Source: Lobosporangium transversale (Eukaryota; Mortierellomycota; Mortierellomycetes; Mortierellales; Mortierellaceae). From it: 64,000 nt of DNA. Below the pieces are notes generated by a model. It had not been told where the DNA came from, did not search any database, and was given only the letters and a program-made list of their open reading frames with translations. The DNA lies in contig NW_019028979.1 of the NCBI RefSeq assembly GCF_002105155.1, forward strand, positions 992,001 to 1,056,000, written 5' to 3'. Shown here in pieces: positions 33,296-44,982 of the stretch. Both the position numbers and the translations under genes were made by a program. How positions within the stretch are numbered: position 1 is the first letter of the stretch; every line of letters starts with the position of its first letter.

Positions 33296-34709
33296 ATGTC
33301 TGGTGAAGGAAAGATGGAGCTCGAGGAGCTCAAGCAATATCCCACAGCTGTCGATGCTGCCATCGCAGAGACCGTTACTACCAACAACCTCGCTGCCCCT
33401 ATCACTAGCACCTCTGCTGCTGTTGCTGCTACTGCTGCTACAACATCGGAGAAACATTCCGGAAGTGTCGTAGAGACCTCCGCATCCACTGTTGCCTCGG
33501 ACAAAGGCATCGTCGACACTCTTCCAAACAACAAAGGCAAAAAGAACAAGAAGGGTAAGGGTAAAGATGATGAAGCAGAAGGAAAGGATCCTGCTCCAGC
33601 TGAACCCAAGAAAACTGTCAGTTACTTTTCCCTCTACCGATTTGCCTCCAACCGGGACCTGTTTTATATCACGTAAGTGATAATGTGATACTTTGTTTCA
33701 CGATGGTTTTTTTTTTTTTTTTTTCTTTCTTCCATTCCTAATTTGACCTGTATATTTCTAATCTTGGATCACTCTAGTGTTGCTATCATCGCATCGATAG
33801 CTTCTGGCGTGGGTCAGCCACTGGTTGCTCTGCTCCTAGGAAACATCGTCTCAGACTTGGCCTATTCTGAAAATAAAGAAGAGGATGTCTTGAAAAATGT
33901 GGTTATTTTCGCTATCATCGGTGCTGCTGTCTTTGTTGCTGCTGTAAGTCATGACTTTCTCTTTTATTCTGTATTCTTAATTGTCATGCCTTCCCTTGAC
34001 AATTGCGAAATATTCCTTCTAGTTCTAGCGGACAAGGAAATCTGTAGCTTAAAGGCATTTGTACTAACCTGATATCCTCAATTTCTCTGTCGCCTTGCTG
34101 CATTAATAGTACCTTCAAATGTGCTTCTGGACCTTGGCAGCAGAGAACCAGGTTAAACGAATCCGTGAAAAATACCTTCATGCGATCTTACGTCAGGACA
34201 TTGGATGGCACGATACTGGAAAGCAATCCGAGTCGCTCACTACTCGCCTCAACTCGGACACCCAATTGATTTACGATGGTATGGCAGATAAGGTCGGCTT
34301 GGCTTTGTCTAGCTTCACGACTTTCATTGCTGGTTTCGTCATCGGTTTCACCAAAGGATGGAAGCTCAGTTTGGTTCTCCTGACCGCTGTGCCTCTCATT
34401 GGAGCTTGTGCTGTCATGATGTCCAAGTTCACGGTTCAGAGCACCACCAAGGGTCAGGACTCTTACTCAAAGGCCGGATCTATTGCTGAGCAGACATTCT
34501 CATCCATCCGTACTATTGTTGCTTTTGGTGGTCAGAAGCGTGAGACCGATGCTTACATCAAGCAGTTGGACGAAGCCTTTAACAGCGGAAAGAAACGTGC
34601 TCTCGCCATGGGTCTTGGTATTGGAGGCTTCATGGTATGTCTTTTTTTTTTTTTTTTTTTTTGCTTTTGATTTGATATCTTCTGTTATCATGTATTTCTG
34701 AGGTATTGA

Positions 34710-34743
<34 letters not shown>

Positions 34744-37700
34744 ACCTTGAATTAGATTATTTTGTTCTGCACCTACGCTCTTGCTTTCTGGTTCGGTGGC
34801 CGTGAGGTTCATGATGGTAAAATGGCTTCTGGAGAGGTGTTGAACGTTTTCATGGGTATGATCATCGGCGCGTTCGCCCTTGGCAATATTGGACCTAACG
34901 TTTCAGCGTTCGCAAGTGCCCAGGGTGCTGCCTACAGTATCTTTAAGACCATTGACCGCGTCCCTACCATCGACTCTGCCAGCCCTCTTGGTGCCAAGCC
35001 AGAAAATGTTCAAGGACATATTGTTGTCCGCGATGTTGATTTTGCTTATCCTTCTCGCCCTGATGTTCAGATTTTGAAGAAGATGAACTTTGAAGTGAAA
35101 CCTGGTCAGACTGTCGCTTTAGTTGGTCATTCTGGAAGTGGAAAGTCTACCATCATCGGCCTGGTTGAGCGCTTTTACGATCCTCTCTGTAAGTATTATA
35201 GTACCATCTAATGAATGTACATTGCATAGAGTCCTATCCACAGTACTAGATTTCATGAACTAAAACATATGTATTTTCATTTCATTTTATCATTCATAAG
35301 CTGGAACCGTCACCTTGGATGGCGTCGAGATCAAGGACTGGAATGTTACTTATCTTCGCGATACTATTGGAATTGTTTCACAAGAGCCTGTTCTTTTCAA
35401 TGCCTCTATCAAGCAAAATATTATCTACGGTATCCGTAAGGACCAAGCTGTGCCGACTGATAAAGAGATTGAGGAGGCCTGCCGTCTTTCTAATGCACAC
35501 GATTTTATCATGAAGTTACCTGAAAAGTACAACACCATGGTCGGTGAAAAGGGAGCTCTGTTGTCTGGAGGTCAAAAGCAGCGCATTGCCATCGCACGTG
35601 CTTTGATCAAGAATCCCCGTATCTTATTGTTGGATGAAGCCACCTCTGCCCTTGACACCGAATCTGAACGCATTGTGCAGGCTGCCCTGGACAAAGCTGC
35701 TAATGGACGCTCGACCATTGTGATTGCTCATCGTCTCTCCACGGTCATGAACGCGGATGTGATTTATGTGATGGACAAGGGTATTGTTCTGGAAAGCGGA
35801 ACACATGAATCTCTCTTAGCCAAGGGTGGTGTCTATGCCGAATTGGTCATGAAACAGCAGCTCAAGTCTGGTGGCGTTGATGTCGACAACGTAGTTCCCG
35901 AATCTGTTGATAATACCTCAACTGCTGCACCCCATATTGCCATTGCTGATGAGAAAGTTGCTGCCCGTACCTCCACTGATGAGCGTCGCAAGAGCTTCAG
36001 TTTCTCGACCAAACTTCGCCGCATGTCCTCTGCTCGATCCGTCCCTCGCTCCGAGAAGTCACTTCAGAGAGTTGACACAACTGTCTCTATTCCTGAGACA
36101 CCTGAAGAGGCAGAGGCTCGTATAAAGCGAGAGAAGGCTGCCTCGATCAAAGCACAAAAGGCTCCCATCATGCGTGTTTTAAAGTACATGCGTCCAGAAT
36201 GGACACTCGTCATCATCGGTGCTATTTTGAGCGGCGGTTCAGGTGCTATGTAAGTAATTGGTTGCTGGCTTTTTGCGATTATTATTTTTTTTTATTATTC
36301 AAATGACTTTGTGGCATCATTAATCTAATTATTCTCTTTGCTGTATATTTTCTCCACTGGCTTAAAGTTTCCCAGCTTTTGCCATATTCTTTGGAGATAT
36401 GTTGACCGTTTTGATGAGACCTACCGATCCTAACTTTACCAGAGATGTCAACCATAATGCGCTCATGTTTGTTGTCCTCGGAATTGCGGCATTTATCTGT
36501 AATGGAGGCTCTATTTGGGTCTTTGAATATGTAGGCGAGGTTATGGCTCGTCGTATGAGAACTCGAAGTTTTAAGGTAAAAAAAAAAAAAAAAAAAAAAA
36601 ACGCTATATGAATCTACGGTATTTTAAAGATCTGATATTCTAACATCTTTTCCATCATTCGTTGGCGTTTTGTTGTATAGGCTATCATTTCTCAGGAAAT
36701 GGGCTTTTTCGACAGAGAGGAGAACAGCACAGGAGCACTTTCGTCGCGTTTGGCCACTGATGCTTACCAGATGCATGAGCTCATTTCTCAAATCATGAAG
36801 CTCTCCTTCCAGACCATTGTCACCGTGGCCATGGGTCTTGGTCTCGCATTTGCCAAGAGCTGGCGTTTGACTCTTGTCATTTTGGCATGTATTCCCCTTA
36901 TCGGTGCTTCTCAATACTTTGCTATGGGTGCCTTAGCTGGATTTAGCAACAAGTCCAAGAAAGCGTACGAGCAATCCGGACGTGTTGCTAATGAAGCCAT
37001 CACCAACATCCGTACTGTCGTCGCACTTGCAAAGGAGTCGACTTTTGAGGAAAAATACCTTAATATTACGAAAGAACCTCATAAATTCGCGTTGCGCCGT
37101 GCCTGGCTTGGATCTTTTGGTTATGCTCTCTCACAAGGTGTAGCGTTCTGGACATATGCTATCGGATTTTATGCAGGATACCGTTTTGTGATCGCTAATT
37201 TGATGGTTTGGGACGACCTTTTCCAGACCATGTTCTATGTGATTTTTATGGCTATGGGTCTTGGACAGCTTGCTTCTCAGGCGTAAGTATTTTTCTGCTA
37301 TTTACAATCTTTTGTTATCCTTTTATTATCTTGAATCTTTGCAAGCATTTTACTTATCCCACTTTCTTTAATCTCTTCCCCATGCTATTTACAGTCCTCG
37401 CTTCTTCAAGGGTAAGGAGTCGTCTATCAATGTCTTTGAGCTTTTGGATAAACAGACGACTATTGATGCTCTCAAGGATGGTATTGCTCCAACTAAGGTT
37501 GATGGATCCCTGGGTCTCGAAAATGTCGATTTCCACTACCCTACCCGCCCTGATCAGCAAATCTTCAAGGGCGTCAATGTCTCGGTTCGACCTTCACAAA
37601 CAGTGGCATTGGTTGGTCCCTCTGGATGTGGTAAATCTACAATCATTGCACTGTTGGAGCGTTGGTATGACGTCTTGGGTGGCAAGGCTACAATTGACAA

Positions 37701-38253
37701 TTACGATGTTCGCGACTTGCAGCTTAACAACATCCGTGAGCATATGGCTTTGGTCGGACAGGAGCCCGTCCTGTTTGATATCTCGATTGGTGATAACATT
37801 CGCTATGGTGTCCCTGATGGCCAGACAGTGGATGATGAACAGGTCTTCGCTGCAGCCAAGGCCGCCAACATCCATAATTTTGTGATGTCACTACCTGACA
37901 AGTACGAAACCCGTGTTGGAGACAAAGGTTCTCAGTTGTCTGGTGGTCAGAAGCAGCGTATTGCAATTGCTCGTGCCTTGATCCGTAATCCCAAGATCTT
38001 GTTATTGGATGAAGCTACTTCAGCCTTGGATTCCGAATCCGAGAAGTTGGTTCAGGATGCATTGGATAGGGCACGTGAAGGTCGTACAACAATTGTGATT
38101 GCTCATCGTCTCCGCACTATCCAGGATGCAGACTTGATTCTTGTGGTCAAGGACGGCTCGATTGTTGAGAGTGGACGGCATTATGAGCTTATCTCGCGCG
38201 GTGGCCTTTATGCCGACCTGTGCAAGAGACAGAACTTGGAAGTCACTCATTAA
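33296..38253 (+). CDS. ABCB-type (P-glycoprotein / multidrug resistance) ABC transporter
   Basis: Predicted 1372 residues in eight exons: 33296-33672, 33778-33943, 34110-34634, 34756-35188, 35301-36249, 36368-36575, 36681-37282 and 37395-38253, all in phase. Layout is TMD1-NBD1-TMD2-NBD2, the full-length exporter plan. Both ATP sites look competent: Walker A 'GHSGSGKST' near residue 481 and 'GPSGCGKST' near 1159, signature 'LSGGQKQR' near 589 and 1267, Walker B '[12 protein letters not shown]' twice, and 'AHRL' switch His in both. Such pumps export hydrophobic drugs, lipids or peptides, usually at the plasma membrane. The cytosolic N-terminus of about 105 residues is Ala/Thr/Ser-rich, then strongly basic ('[11 protein letters not shown]'), before the first TM. 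Introns 3 and 6 contain long A or T tracts close to splice sites. The leader is C/T-rich. Confidence 0.93.
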
Positions 38254-38694
38254 TAGATTCTTTTTATCTTTGTCTTTATGCCTTTATTGTTAATACTACT
38301 ATACTCTCCAATCACAACAAATAATCATTCACACATTTTCAATCTGTATTCCCATATTATGATCACAATTGCAAACTCTTCTTAATACAACACATGTCAA
38401 GCATAATAAAAATGTATTACAATTCATTCAATATTGCAAAAATGACTATGTAAACTAATGGGTGTGACTGCAAAGGAGAACAAAATAAGAGATTTTGAGT
38501 CTGTGAGTCTGATTGTGAGTCAATGAACGCTCCAGGTGTGCCCTGACCCAACAACTCTCACTCCAGCTTAGACTTTATTCTCTTTTTCTTTTTTCATGGT
38601 TGCCTTCTTCTCCTTTCTTCATACTCCTCCTCCTCCTCCTCCTCCTTCTTCTTCTCCCCTTATTGATATACACTCACAAGCACATTCTCTTCTC
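38254..38694. other. intergenic
   Basis: 3' end of the ABCB gene (AATAAA-like sites near 38320 and 38405) and promoter of HOM2. A CTCCTC run at 38622-38655 lies in the leader. An in-frame ATG at 38596 could extend HOM2 by 33 residues. Confidence 0.6.
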
Positions 38695-39899
38695 ATGACC
38701 CGTGTATTAAAGGCTGGCGTTCTCGGCGCCACTGGCACTGTTGGCCAGCGTTTCATCCTTTTGCTCTCTGAACACCCCGGCTTTTCGATCCATACATTGG
38801 GTGCATCGCCTCGCTCTGCAGGCAAGCCCTACAACAAGGCTACAAAGTGGAAGATGTCTCAACCTATCCCTGCATCCGTTCGTGATATGGTCGTCCAGAC
38901 TTGTGAGCCCTTGAAAGAGTTTTTGGAATGCGACGTTGTCTTTTCAGGACTTGATGCTGATGTTGCTGGCGATATTGGTAATTGTTGATCAATAGCAAAA
39001 AAAAAAAAAAAAAAAAAGGATCTTTTTTTTTTTTGAATCATGCTGACTGATCAAATCACGATGAACTACATTGCTTTTTTTTTTTTTTTTTTTTTTTAGA
39101 AATGGCATTCCTGAAAGCCGACTTGGCCTTGTTTTCGAATGCAAAGAACTATCGCACCAATGAGGATGTGCCTTTGATCGTTCCTTTGGTCAACTCTTCA
39201 CACTTTGACCTTTTGGCTCACCAACGAAACAAACATCAACTTAAGAAGGGATTCTTAGTGACGAATGCTAATTGTTCGACTTCAGGTCTGGTCGTGCCAT
39301 TGAAGGCGCTTCAGGATGCATTTGGACCGTTGAGCAAGATCATTGTGACGACGATGCAGGCCGTCTCGGGAGCAGGTTATCCCGGTGTACCATCGTTGGA
39401 CATTCTCGATAATGTTGTCCCTTATATCGGTGGAGAAGAACCCAAGATGGAATGGGAGACCTTGAAGATCTTGGGAGGATTGAACCAGGATGCGACTGCA
39501 TTCGACTTGTTGAAGACTACAAAGGTCTCTGCGACTTGCAATCGTGTGCCTGTTCTGGATGGTCATACTGAATGTGTGTCGATTGAATTTGAAAGACGTC
39601 CTGCCCCTTCAGTAGAAGAGGTGATCCAGGTCTTGGAGAACTATCGATCAGAGGCACAGGAGTTGGGCTGTCATTCTGCACCAGATCAAGCGATCATTGT
39701 CAGTAGAGAGGATGATCGGCCACAACCCCGTCTGGATCGTGAGAATGGTAAAGGTTATAGTGTTACGGTCGGTCGTGTGCGCCCATGTAATGTCTTTGAT
39801 ATCAAGTTTACACTCTTGGCCCATAACACTATTTTGGGTGCTGCTGGATCTGGAGTCTTGTTGGCTGAATTGGCACAGAAGAAAGGTCTTATTGCCTGA
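38695..39899 (+). CDS. HOM2: aspartate-semialdehyde dehydrogenase
   Basis: Predicted 360 residues in two exons: 38695-38977 and 39100-39899. It reduces beta-aspartyl phosphate with NADPH in the threonine, methionine and homoserine pathway. Seen: N-terminal 'GVLGATGTVGQRF' nucleotide-binding loop, the catalytic Cys in 'NANCSTSGL' (about residue 153), 'MQAVSGAGYPGVPSLDILDN' and 'RVPVLDGHTECVSIEFER' with the substrate-binding Arg and active-site His. Length matches the yeast enzyme. The start at 38695 is chosen because the conserved domain begins at its second residue. An upstream in-frame ATG (38596) would add a proline-rich 33-residue leader; that segment is probably untranslated. The intron ends in a T tract of more than 20 bases. 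A fungal-specific amino acid pathway enzyme absent from animals. Confidence 0.93.
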
Positions 39900-40065
39900 A
39901 CAAAAAAAGAAAAAGTTCCTTGATTATCTATTATCATAATAAATCGTTTTTTCATTTCAAGAAACTCTTGAGGCAGATGTACCAGTAGAAATTATCAACA
40001 AAAGCATCGTAGTTTAAGTAATCGTATCGTTTGAGAGCACTCTAAATTTTGGGAAGTGGAGCATC

Positions 40066-40096
<31 letters not shown>

Positions 40097-40255
40097 AGAC
40101 CTAGACACTCGTATTTATCCTCTCTCTTTTTTTTTTTATTTTTTTTTTTTATTTGTCATTCTTCTTTTCTCCTCTTTGGCACCAACGGTAATTTGTACCT
40201 CAACAGAGGTAATCCGCTCCCTCATTTTTTTCAGAAAGAAAGTACAGGCAATAAA
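39900..40255. other. intergenic
   Basis: Short spacer with a 27-base poly(A) at 40066-40094 and T runs at 40128-40150 before the Stealth gene. No gene. Confidence 0.6.
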
Positions 40256-42755
40256 ATGTCTTCAACAGAGATATCACAATCTGCAAAGACACGGCGACAG
40301 AGTCAGCGTCAAGGTTTACGAGGCATTCCAAGGAGCTTTTTCAAAGGCGTCATCTTCTTTATACTCTCCTCAGTCATTGTCAATGCTACTCTCTTCTTTT
40401 TTCGACTTGAAAAGAACAGTAATGACATACTACCAACTAATATCTCATCAGACGTTCCTTCCAGATCACACAGTCAACTGTCGGAAGAACCCCAACGTTT
40501 AGAACGTCGAGCCATTAACGTCCCTATCCAACTCAAAAGGGGCCGTTTGAATACACTCAATATAAAACCATGGATGGCCAATTGGCTGCAATATCAACTA
40601 TTGGATAAAGAAGCTGTAGGTGATCTAAGTCAAGAGATTGTTATGGATCTAGTCTATACATGGGTCAATGGATCTGAACGTGCATTCTGGGAGATGAAGG
40701 AGCATTACAAGGATCATTCGGCTCTCTTCCGTGAGTCCCAAGCCTCGTTGAAAGAAGGAGAAGAAGTTAGACAAGTTGCATACCAAGGAGAAAGCGAAAG
40801 GAAGGGTATAGCAAGAGGAAGTAGCAACGGGAAGAGAAACTATAGTAATCAAACAGAGAATAGATACCGAGATATGGATGAGCTCAAGTATTCAATGCGG
40901 TCGGTGGCAGAATATACAACACCAGGTTTATTCCGGAAAGCATGGATTTTGACAACAGAGGTTGTAATTGATGCGGTTGGAGGCGAGAAGCGAGGACAGA
41001 TACCACAATGGTTAGATATTCACAAGTTAGACAAGTTCAAGGATATGAACTATGAACAGGACCATGCTTCAGAGCTGAGACTGGAGCTAATTCCGCATAC
41101 TCGGATCTATGGTGACCAGAACCATCTACCAAGTTTTAACAGTCTCTCAATCGAGAGTCAAATGCATAACATTCCTGGACTAGCTGACATTGTAAGTCTG
41201 TTTTATTATGAGTGATGTGTGTCGTTTGCTTGCTATGTCCTAGCAGCTATTACTGACTCTTTATTTTTTATTTTTTATTTTTTTCTAAAAGTATGTCTAC
41301 CTCAACGACGACGTGTTTTTTGGGAAGCCTCTTGGCTCCTCCGACTTCTGGACACCACTGTATGGATTTGTGTTCCACATGGATCCCAACACTGTGGTCC
41401 CCCCTTATGTTCCTGTTGCCTCCAGTACTAATATGAATGTGGGTGAATGGTCGTCACTCCAGTATACAAACTCTATCCTTTCAAAGCAATTCGGTCCACG
41501 TCATCGAGTTTACATTGCCCATATCCCTCATATCTTGAGTGTACCTTTGCTGGAAGAGATTCAGTCGATTTGGCCCGAGGAGTTTAGCAAAACTAGTTCA
41601 CATCGATTTAGGGGAGAAGGTGAAGCGCATGATCTCCAGGTGTCATTCCTGATGGCGCATTATGTGATGGAGCGACTTCGGGAGACGCAGCTAACATCCT
41701 ATTGGAGGTATCATTTAGACAAGAACCAGGATGGACGGTTGGATTGGGAGGAGCGTTCGAGACTGATTCGAATTGTAGAGGAGTACGATGCGAGCCTTTT
41801 AAAACAGCGGTATCATAATCATCATTACTATCATCATCGCCATCATCACCATCATCAGCAGCAACAACAGCAGTACCACCAACAGCACCAACAATGGCAT
41901 CTGAAGAAACGAGATGGTTCTCATGTACATCAAAGCTCTTCTAGCTTTTTAAATAATTATAGTAAGAACCTGGAGGACGTCAATATTCCTTGGTCTAAAG
42001 AGACGACCTATGCGTTAACGGGTCTAGATGAGTACCCGTTTATGTTAGTGGATGCAGATACGTCCAAGAGTGCTAACAGACAACATACGAAGCCCTATCA
42101 GATATCGGAAAGACGACGTTTTTGCAAATTAGATCTTGATTTCTGTTTTGGAATGGCCTTTAGGGATAAGACTGTCCAGTTTCTGGATGCAACTCTGAGG
42201 GAGGGGTCCATCTTTGAACGATTGGCGTTCACAGAGTTTCATTGCGGAGATTGTCTACTTCATATCATACGACAGCAACAACAACAGCAGCAACACCAAG
42301 AGCAGGAGCAACAGAATGATTTTGCTAATGGTGATGGCAGTAATAGTAGCGGAAATAGTAGTAATAGTAGCAACAATAGTAATAGTAATAGTAATGGTAG
42401 TAGCAGTAGCAATAGTAGAAGTAATAGCAGTCGTAGCAAGCCAAGCGGTGGACTGAGTGGATTGATGCCTTTGAAGAACGATTGGGAGGCTTTTCAGTTG
42501 GTATTGAGGGATCTAAGCAAGTACAACTATGTAATTGGGTCCTCTCATTTTGAGTTTGTACAACTTAGGAACGGAATCCAGGCACAAGAGTCATTAGATC
42601 GGTTGATGCAGCTCAAGCATCAGCATGCATTCTTTTGTATCAATGATGATGTTCAGAACAACCCTTTGATTGTGCAGAGGGTACGAAGGATCTTGGGCAC
42701 GTTTCTAGAAAAGCGATTCCCAGTTCCTTCTCCGTGGGAGAAGAAACAGGGATGA
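40256..42755 (+). CDS. Stealth-family hexose-1-phosphate transferase (GNPTAB/Xpt1-like) with EF-hand
   Basis: Predicted 799 residues in two exons: 40256-41191 and 41292-42755. It is a type II membrane protein: a short basic cytosolic tail, then one TM helix near residues 29-48. Stealth blocks are in order: CR1 'MDLVYTWVNGSERAFW' near 128; CR2 'YRDMDELKYSMRSV' near 205 with 'WILTTE' and 'QIPQWL'; CR3 'YVYLNDDVFFGKPL' at the exon join near 313; and CR4 with 'AHDLQVSFLMAHYVM' near 420. Such enzymes move sugar-phosphate onto glycans, for example GlcNAc-1-phosphate in animals and xylose-phosphate in Cryptococcus. An EF-hand loop 'DKNQDGRLDWEE' lies near 456, as in GNPTAB. A His/Gln run (about 488-512) and an Asn/Ser run (about 655-696) are expanded. 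Probably Golgi. Start: the ATG at 40256; the frame upstream is non-ATG. Confidence 0.85.
41818..41890 (+). repeat. CAT/CAG-rich coding repeat (His/Gln run)
   Basis: Imperfect CAT, CAC and CAG codons inside the Stealth gene encode a His- then Gln-rich stretch shortly after the EF-hand. Confidence 0.8.
42320..42445 (+). repeat. AGTAAT-rich coding repeat (Ser/Asn run)
   Basis: Imperfect AGTAAT-type repeats inside the Stealth gene encode about 40 residues of Ser, Asn and Gly. Confidence 0.8.
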
Positions 42756-43196
42756 GGACAAAGAGAAGGAGGAGGAGTAGGAGTAGGAAGAATACAACCC
42801 TGTTACACTAAAGAAATAAATGAGTTGATGTAAAAAAAAAAAAAAAAAAAGACGATGATTAGATTAACAAACAATAGGGACAATATGCCAAAAGTTCATC
42901 AGTATATGCCTCCTGAATAAACTAAATTTAAAGAAAACGTGCTTTCAATTTACCCTTTGTGGGATGATTCATTGGTGAGGAATCGAAATGGACGATACCA
43001 GATCACTGCGGATATTACAAATTATAAGTTTATTTTTATTGTTGAACGAATAACTAGCAGGGCAATGATGCTATCATAAAAAATCACTCATATTGTTGTT
43101 GTTGTTGTTGTTGTTGTTTTTTTCCCCTCATTGAGATCCTTTCATTCTTTACTTGCTTCAAATTCATTTCGCTCATTCATTCATTCATTCATTCAT

Positions 43197-43233
<37 letters not shown>

Positions 43234-43280
43234 CAAACAAAGCAAACAGCCGCACAGACAAAAAAAAAAAGTGATCAAGG
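42756..43280. other. intergenic with simple repeats
   Basis: 3' end of the Stealth gene and promoter of the JmjC gene. It holds poly(A) at 42832-42850, a TTG run (43093-43118), an ATTC run (about 43174-43198) and a 35-base poly(T) at 43199-43233, ending 48 bases before the ATG. Confidence 0.7.
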
Positions 43281-44678
43281 ATGCCTGCGATCGTAGTTGC
43301 TTCTACACCATCTAAAGTCCAAGGCCTACCTCAGCCCATCGACAATTTCCCTCGTCGAGTCCGTAATAAGATCCCACTGGCTATCCGCCAGATCATTGAC
43401 ACAAAAGTTCTTCATCAATGGGCCAGAGATCCTCAGCATGTTACTCGAGCCTTAAACCAGAGTGTTCGTGAGCAAGAACAGAAGCAAAAGCAACAACAGC
43501 GACAGGGTATGGAACGGAGCCTCCCCACTGCTACAACTACAAACATATCAACGCCAGGAACAAATCTGTCATCGCTGGATCAATTTGAAGAACCTTTACT
43601 ACCAGTGATGGTCGCTGAGGATAGCAAGAATTTTATAGACAACCCTCAGTTTACCCGCAAGATCAATATGACTGCCAATGAGATTATTGAGAGAGTGCTT
43701 GTGCGGCCATCGTCATCATCCATGCGTCGATCTTTATCATCTATGTCAGCACTTTCATTATCGGATGCAGGGTCTGACACAGAGGACACAAGAGATGCAT
43801 CAGCAACAAAAACAAATAACTGGGACATCATCCAAGAGACAGAAGTGGTTAGCGTGGATGCACAGACGTGCCACAACAACAAGCCTTCAGGCACAAACAT
43901 TGCACCTATCTCAAATAATTGCCCTTTATGTGAGAATCAAGCAAATCAACAAGCTGACTTTGAGCACCTCAACAGCATTAATGATGGCGACAATAATAGC
44001 AACAACAATTACAACAACGACATCTTGAGTAGGGACCTGCTGCAATACTGTCGTTTTTACTACCGTGGAATGGTCCCTTCCTCACTATACACCGATCTTC
44101 AGATCCCGGCCTTGCTATCGTCACTCTCATTACCTCAGGAGACAACTGCATTTGCAAATGCTCCTAATCGAGATCTGATGCGGATCTGGATCTCGCTCGC
44201 AGGAGCGACCACACCATTACATTATGATCGCTGTCATGGGGTTTTGATTCAACTAGTGGGGCGTAAACGGTTCGTGGTGTTTTCACATGAGGATACTAAT
44301 AATTTGTATCCATACGATGGAATCGCTGGACCAGGCCATGCCAGCAAAGTCCGGGGATTGGGACATTGTTTCCCATTTAATACGGTCTTGACTTCAAAGG
44401 AATCCCCATCAAAGAATAGCTCAGGAAAAGAAGGAGAGGAAGAAGGAAAAGAAGATATGGAACATTTGAGAGATAACATGGCAGAGTTATTGGAACGATG
44501 GCCAAAAGTCAAGAATGCAGATCCTTGGGTCATTGATTTAGAACCGGGTGATGCTCTATATACCCCGCCTGGGTTCTGGCATGAGGTGATCAGCGTTGAT
44601 AACTCGATCAGCATCACTGTGCCTTGGGATATGGACGCTAATGAACTGGAGCATGTACCCCGTCATATGGCATTTTAA
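43281..44678 (+). CDS. JmjC/cupin-8 Fe(II)/2-oxoglutarate dioxygenase-like protein
   Basis: Predicted 465 residues, no intron. The C-terminal half is a cupin-8/JmjC fold: 'LMRIWISLAGATTPLHYDRCHGVLIQLVGRKRFVVFS' in outline, with the iron ligands His and Asp in 'HYD' (residues 314 and 316) and the distal His in 'GFWHEV' (residue 434). 'DLEPGDALYTPPGFWHEV' is the typical last strand pair. All three metal ligands are present, so activity is plausible. The N-terminal half has 'FEEPLLPVM' and 'MTANEIIERVLV' like the FIH/JMJD5/TYW5 group, but with two long low-complexity inserts rich in Gln, Ser and Asn. An acidic Glu/Lys insert sits between the metal ligands. No chromatin-reader domain, so a protein or tRNA hydroxylase is as likely as a histone demethylase. 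Confidence 0.8.
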   Translation: MPAIVVASTPSKVQGLPQPIDNFPRRVRNKIPLAIRQIIDTKVLHQWARDPQHVTRALNQSVREQEQKQKQQQRQGMERSLPTATTTNISTPGTNLSSLDQFEEPLLPVMVAEDSKNFIDNPQFTRKINMTANEIIERVLVRPSSSSMRRSLSSMSALSLSDAGSDTEDTRDASATKTNNWDIIQETEVVSVDAQTCHNNKPSGTNIAPISNNCPLCENQANQQADFEHLNSINDGDNNSNNNYNNDILSRDLLQYCRFYYRGMVPSSLYTDLQIPALLSSLSLPQETTAFANAPNRDLMRIWISLAGATTPLHYDRCHGVLIQLVGRKRFVVFSHEDTNNLYPYDGIAGPGHASKVRGLGHCFPFNTVLTSKESPSKNSSGKEGEEEGKEDMEHLRDNMAELLERWPKVKNADPWVIDLEPGDALYTPPGFWHEVISVDNSISITVPWDMDANELEHVPRHMAF

Positions 44679-44982
44679 AAGAAAAATAGACAGATTGATA
44701 TATACCTTCTAAGAATAAGGATATTTTATTTTTATTTTTATTTTCAGATAGACTATTAGAGAGAAAGCAATAAAGTAGATACACACCCGATGCAAACTGA
44801 TTTCAAAGATGCTGGGAAACAGACGCCTTGAATAGTGAAAACGCCCGTTTACGCTTATTATTAAGATTTGTGCCCTATGATAAGTAGAATGTAAAACAAA
44901 GTAGTTCTAGATCGTAGTTTAACTATGTGAGAATGTGATAAGAAAGATATGAGATGATTTGTGGGCATAAAAAAAAAGACAG
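44679..44982. other. spacer between convergent genes
   Basis: 3' ends of the JmjC and chitin deacetylase genes. No ORF. Confidence 0.6.

Noticed and set aside
38596-38694. Upstream ATG of HOM2 as the start
   Set aside because: It adds a proline-rich leader with no family support; the conserved domain begins right at the ATG at 38695. It remains possible.
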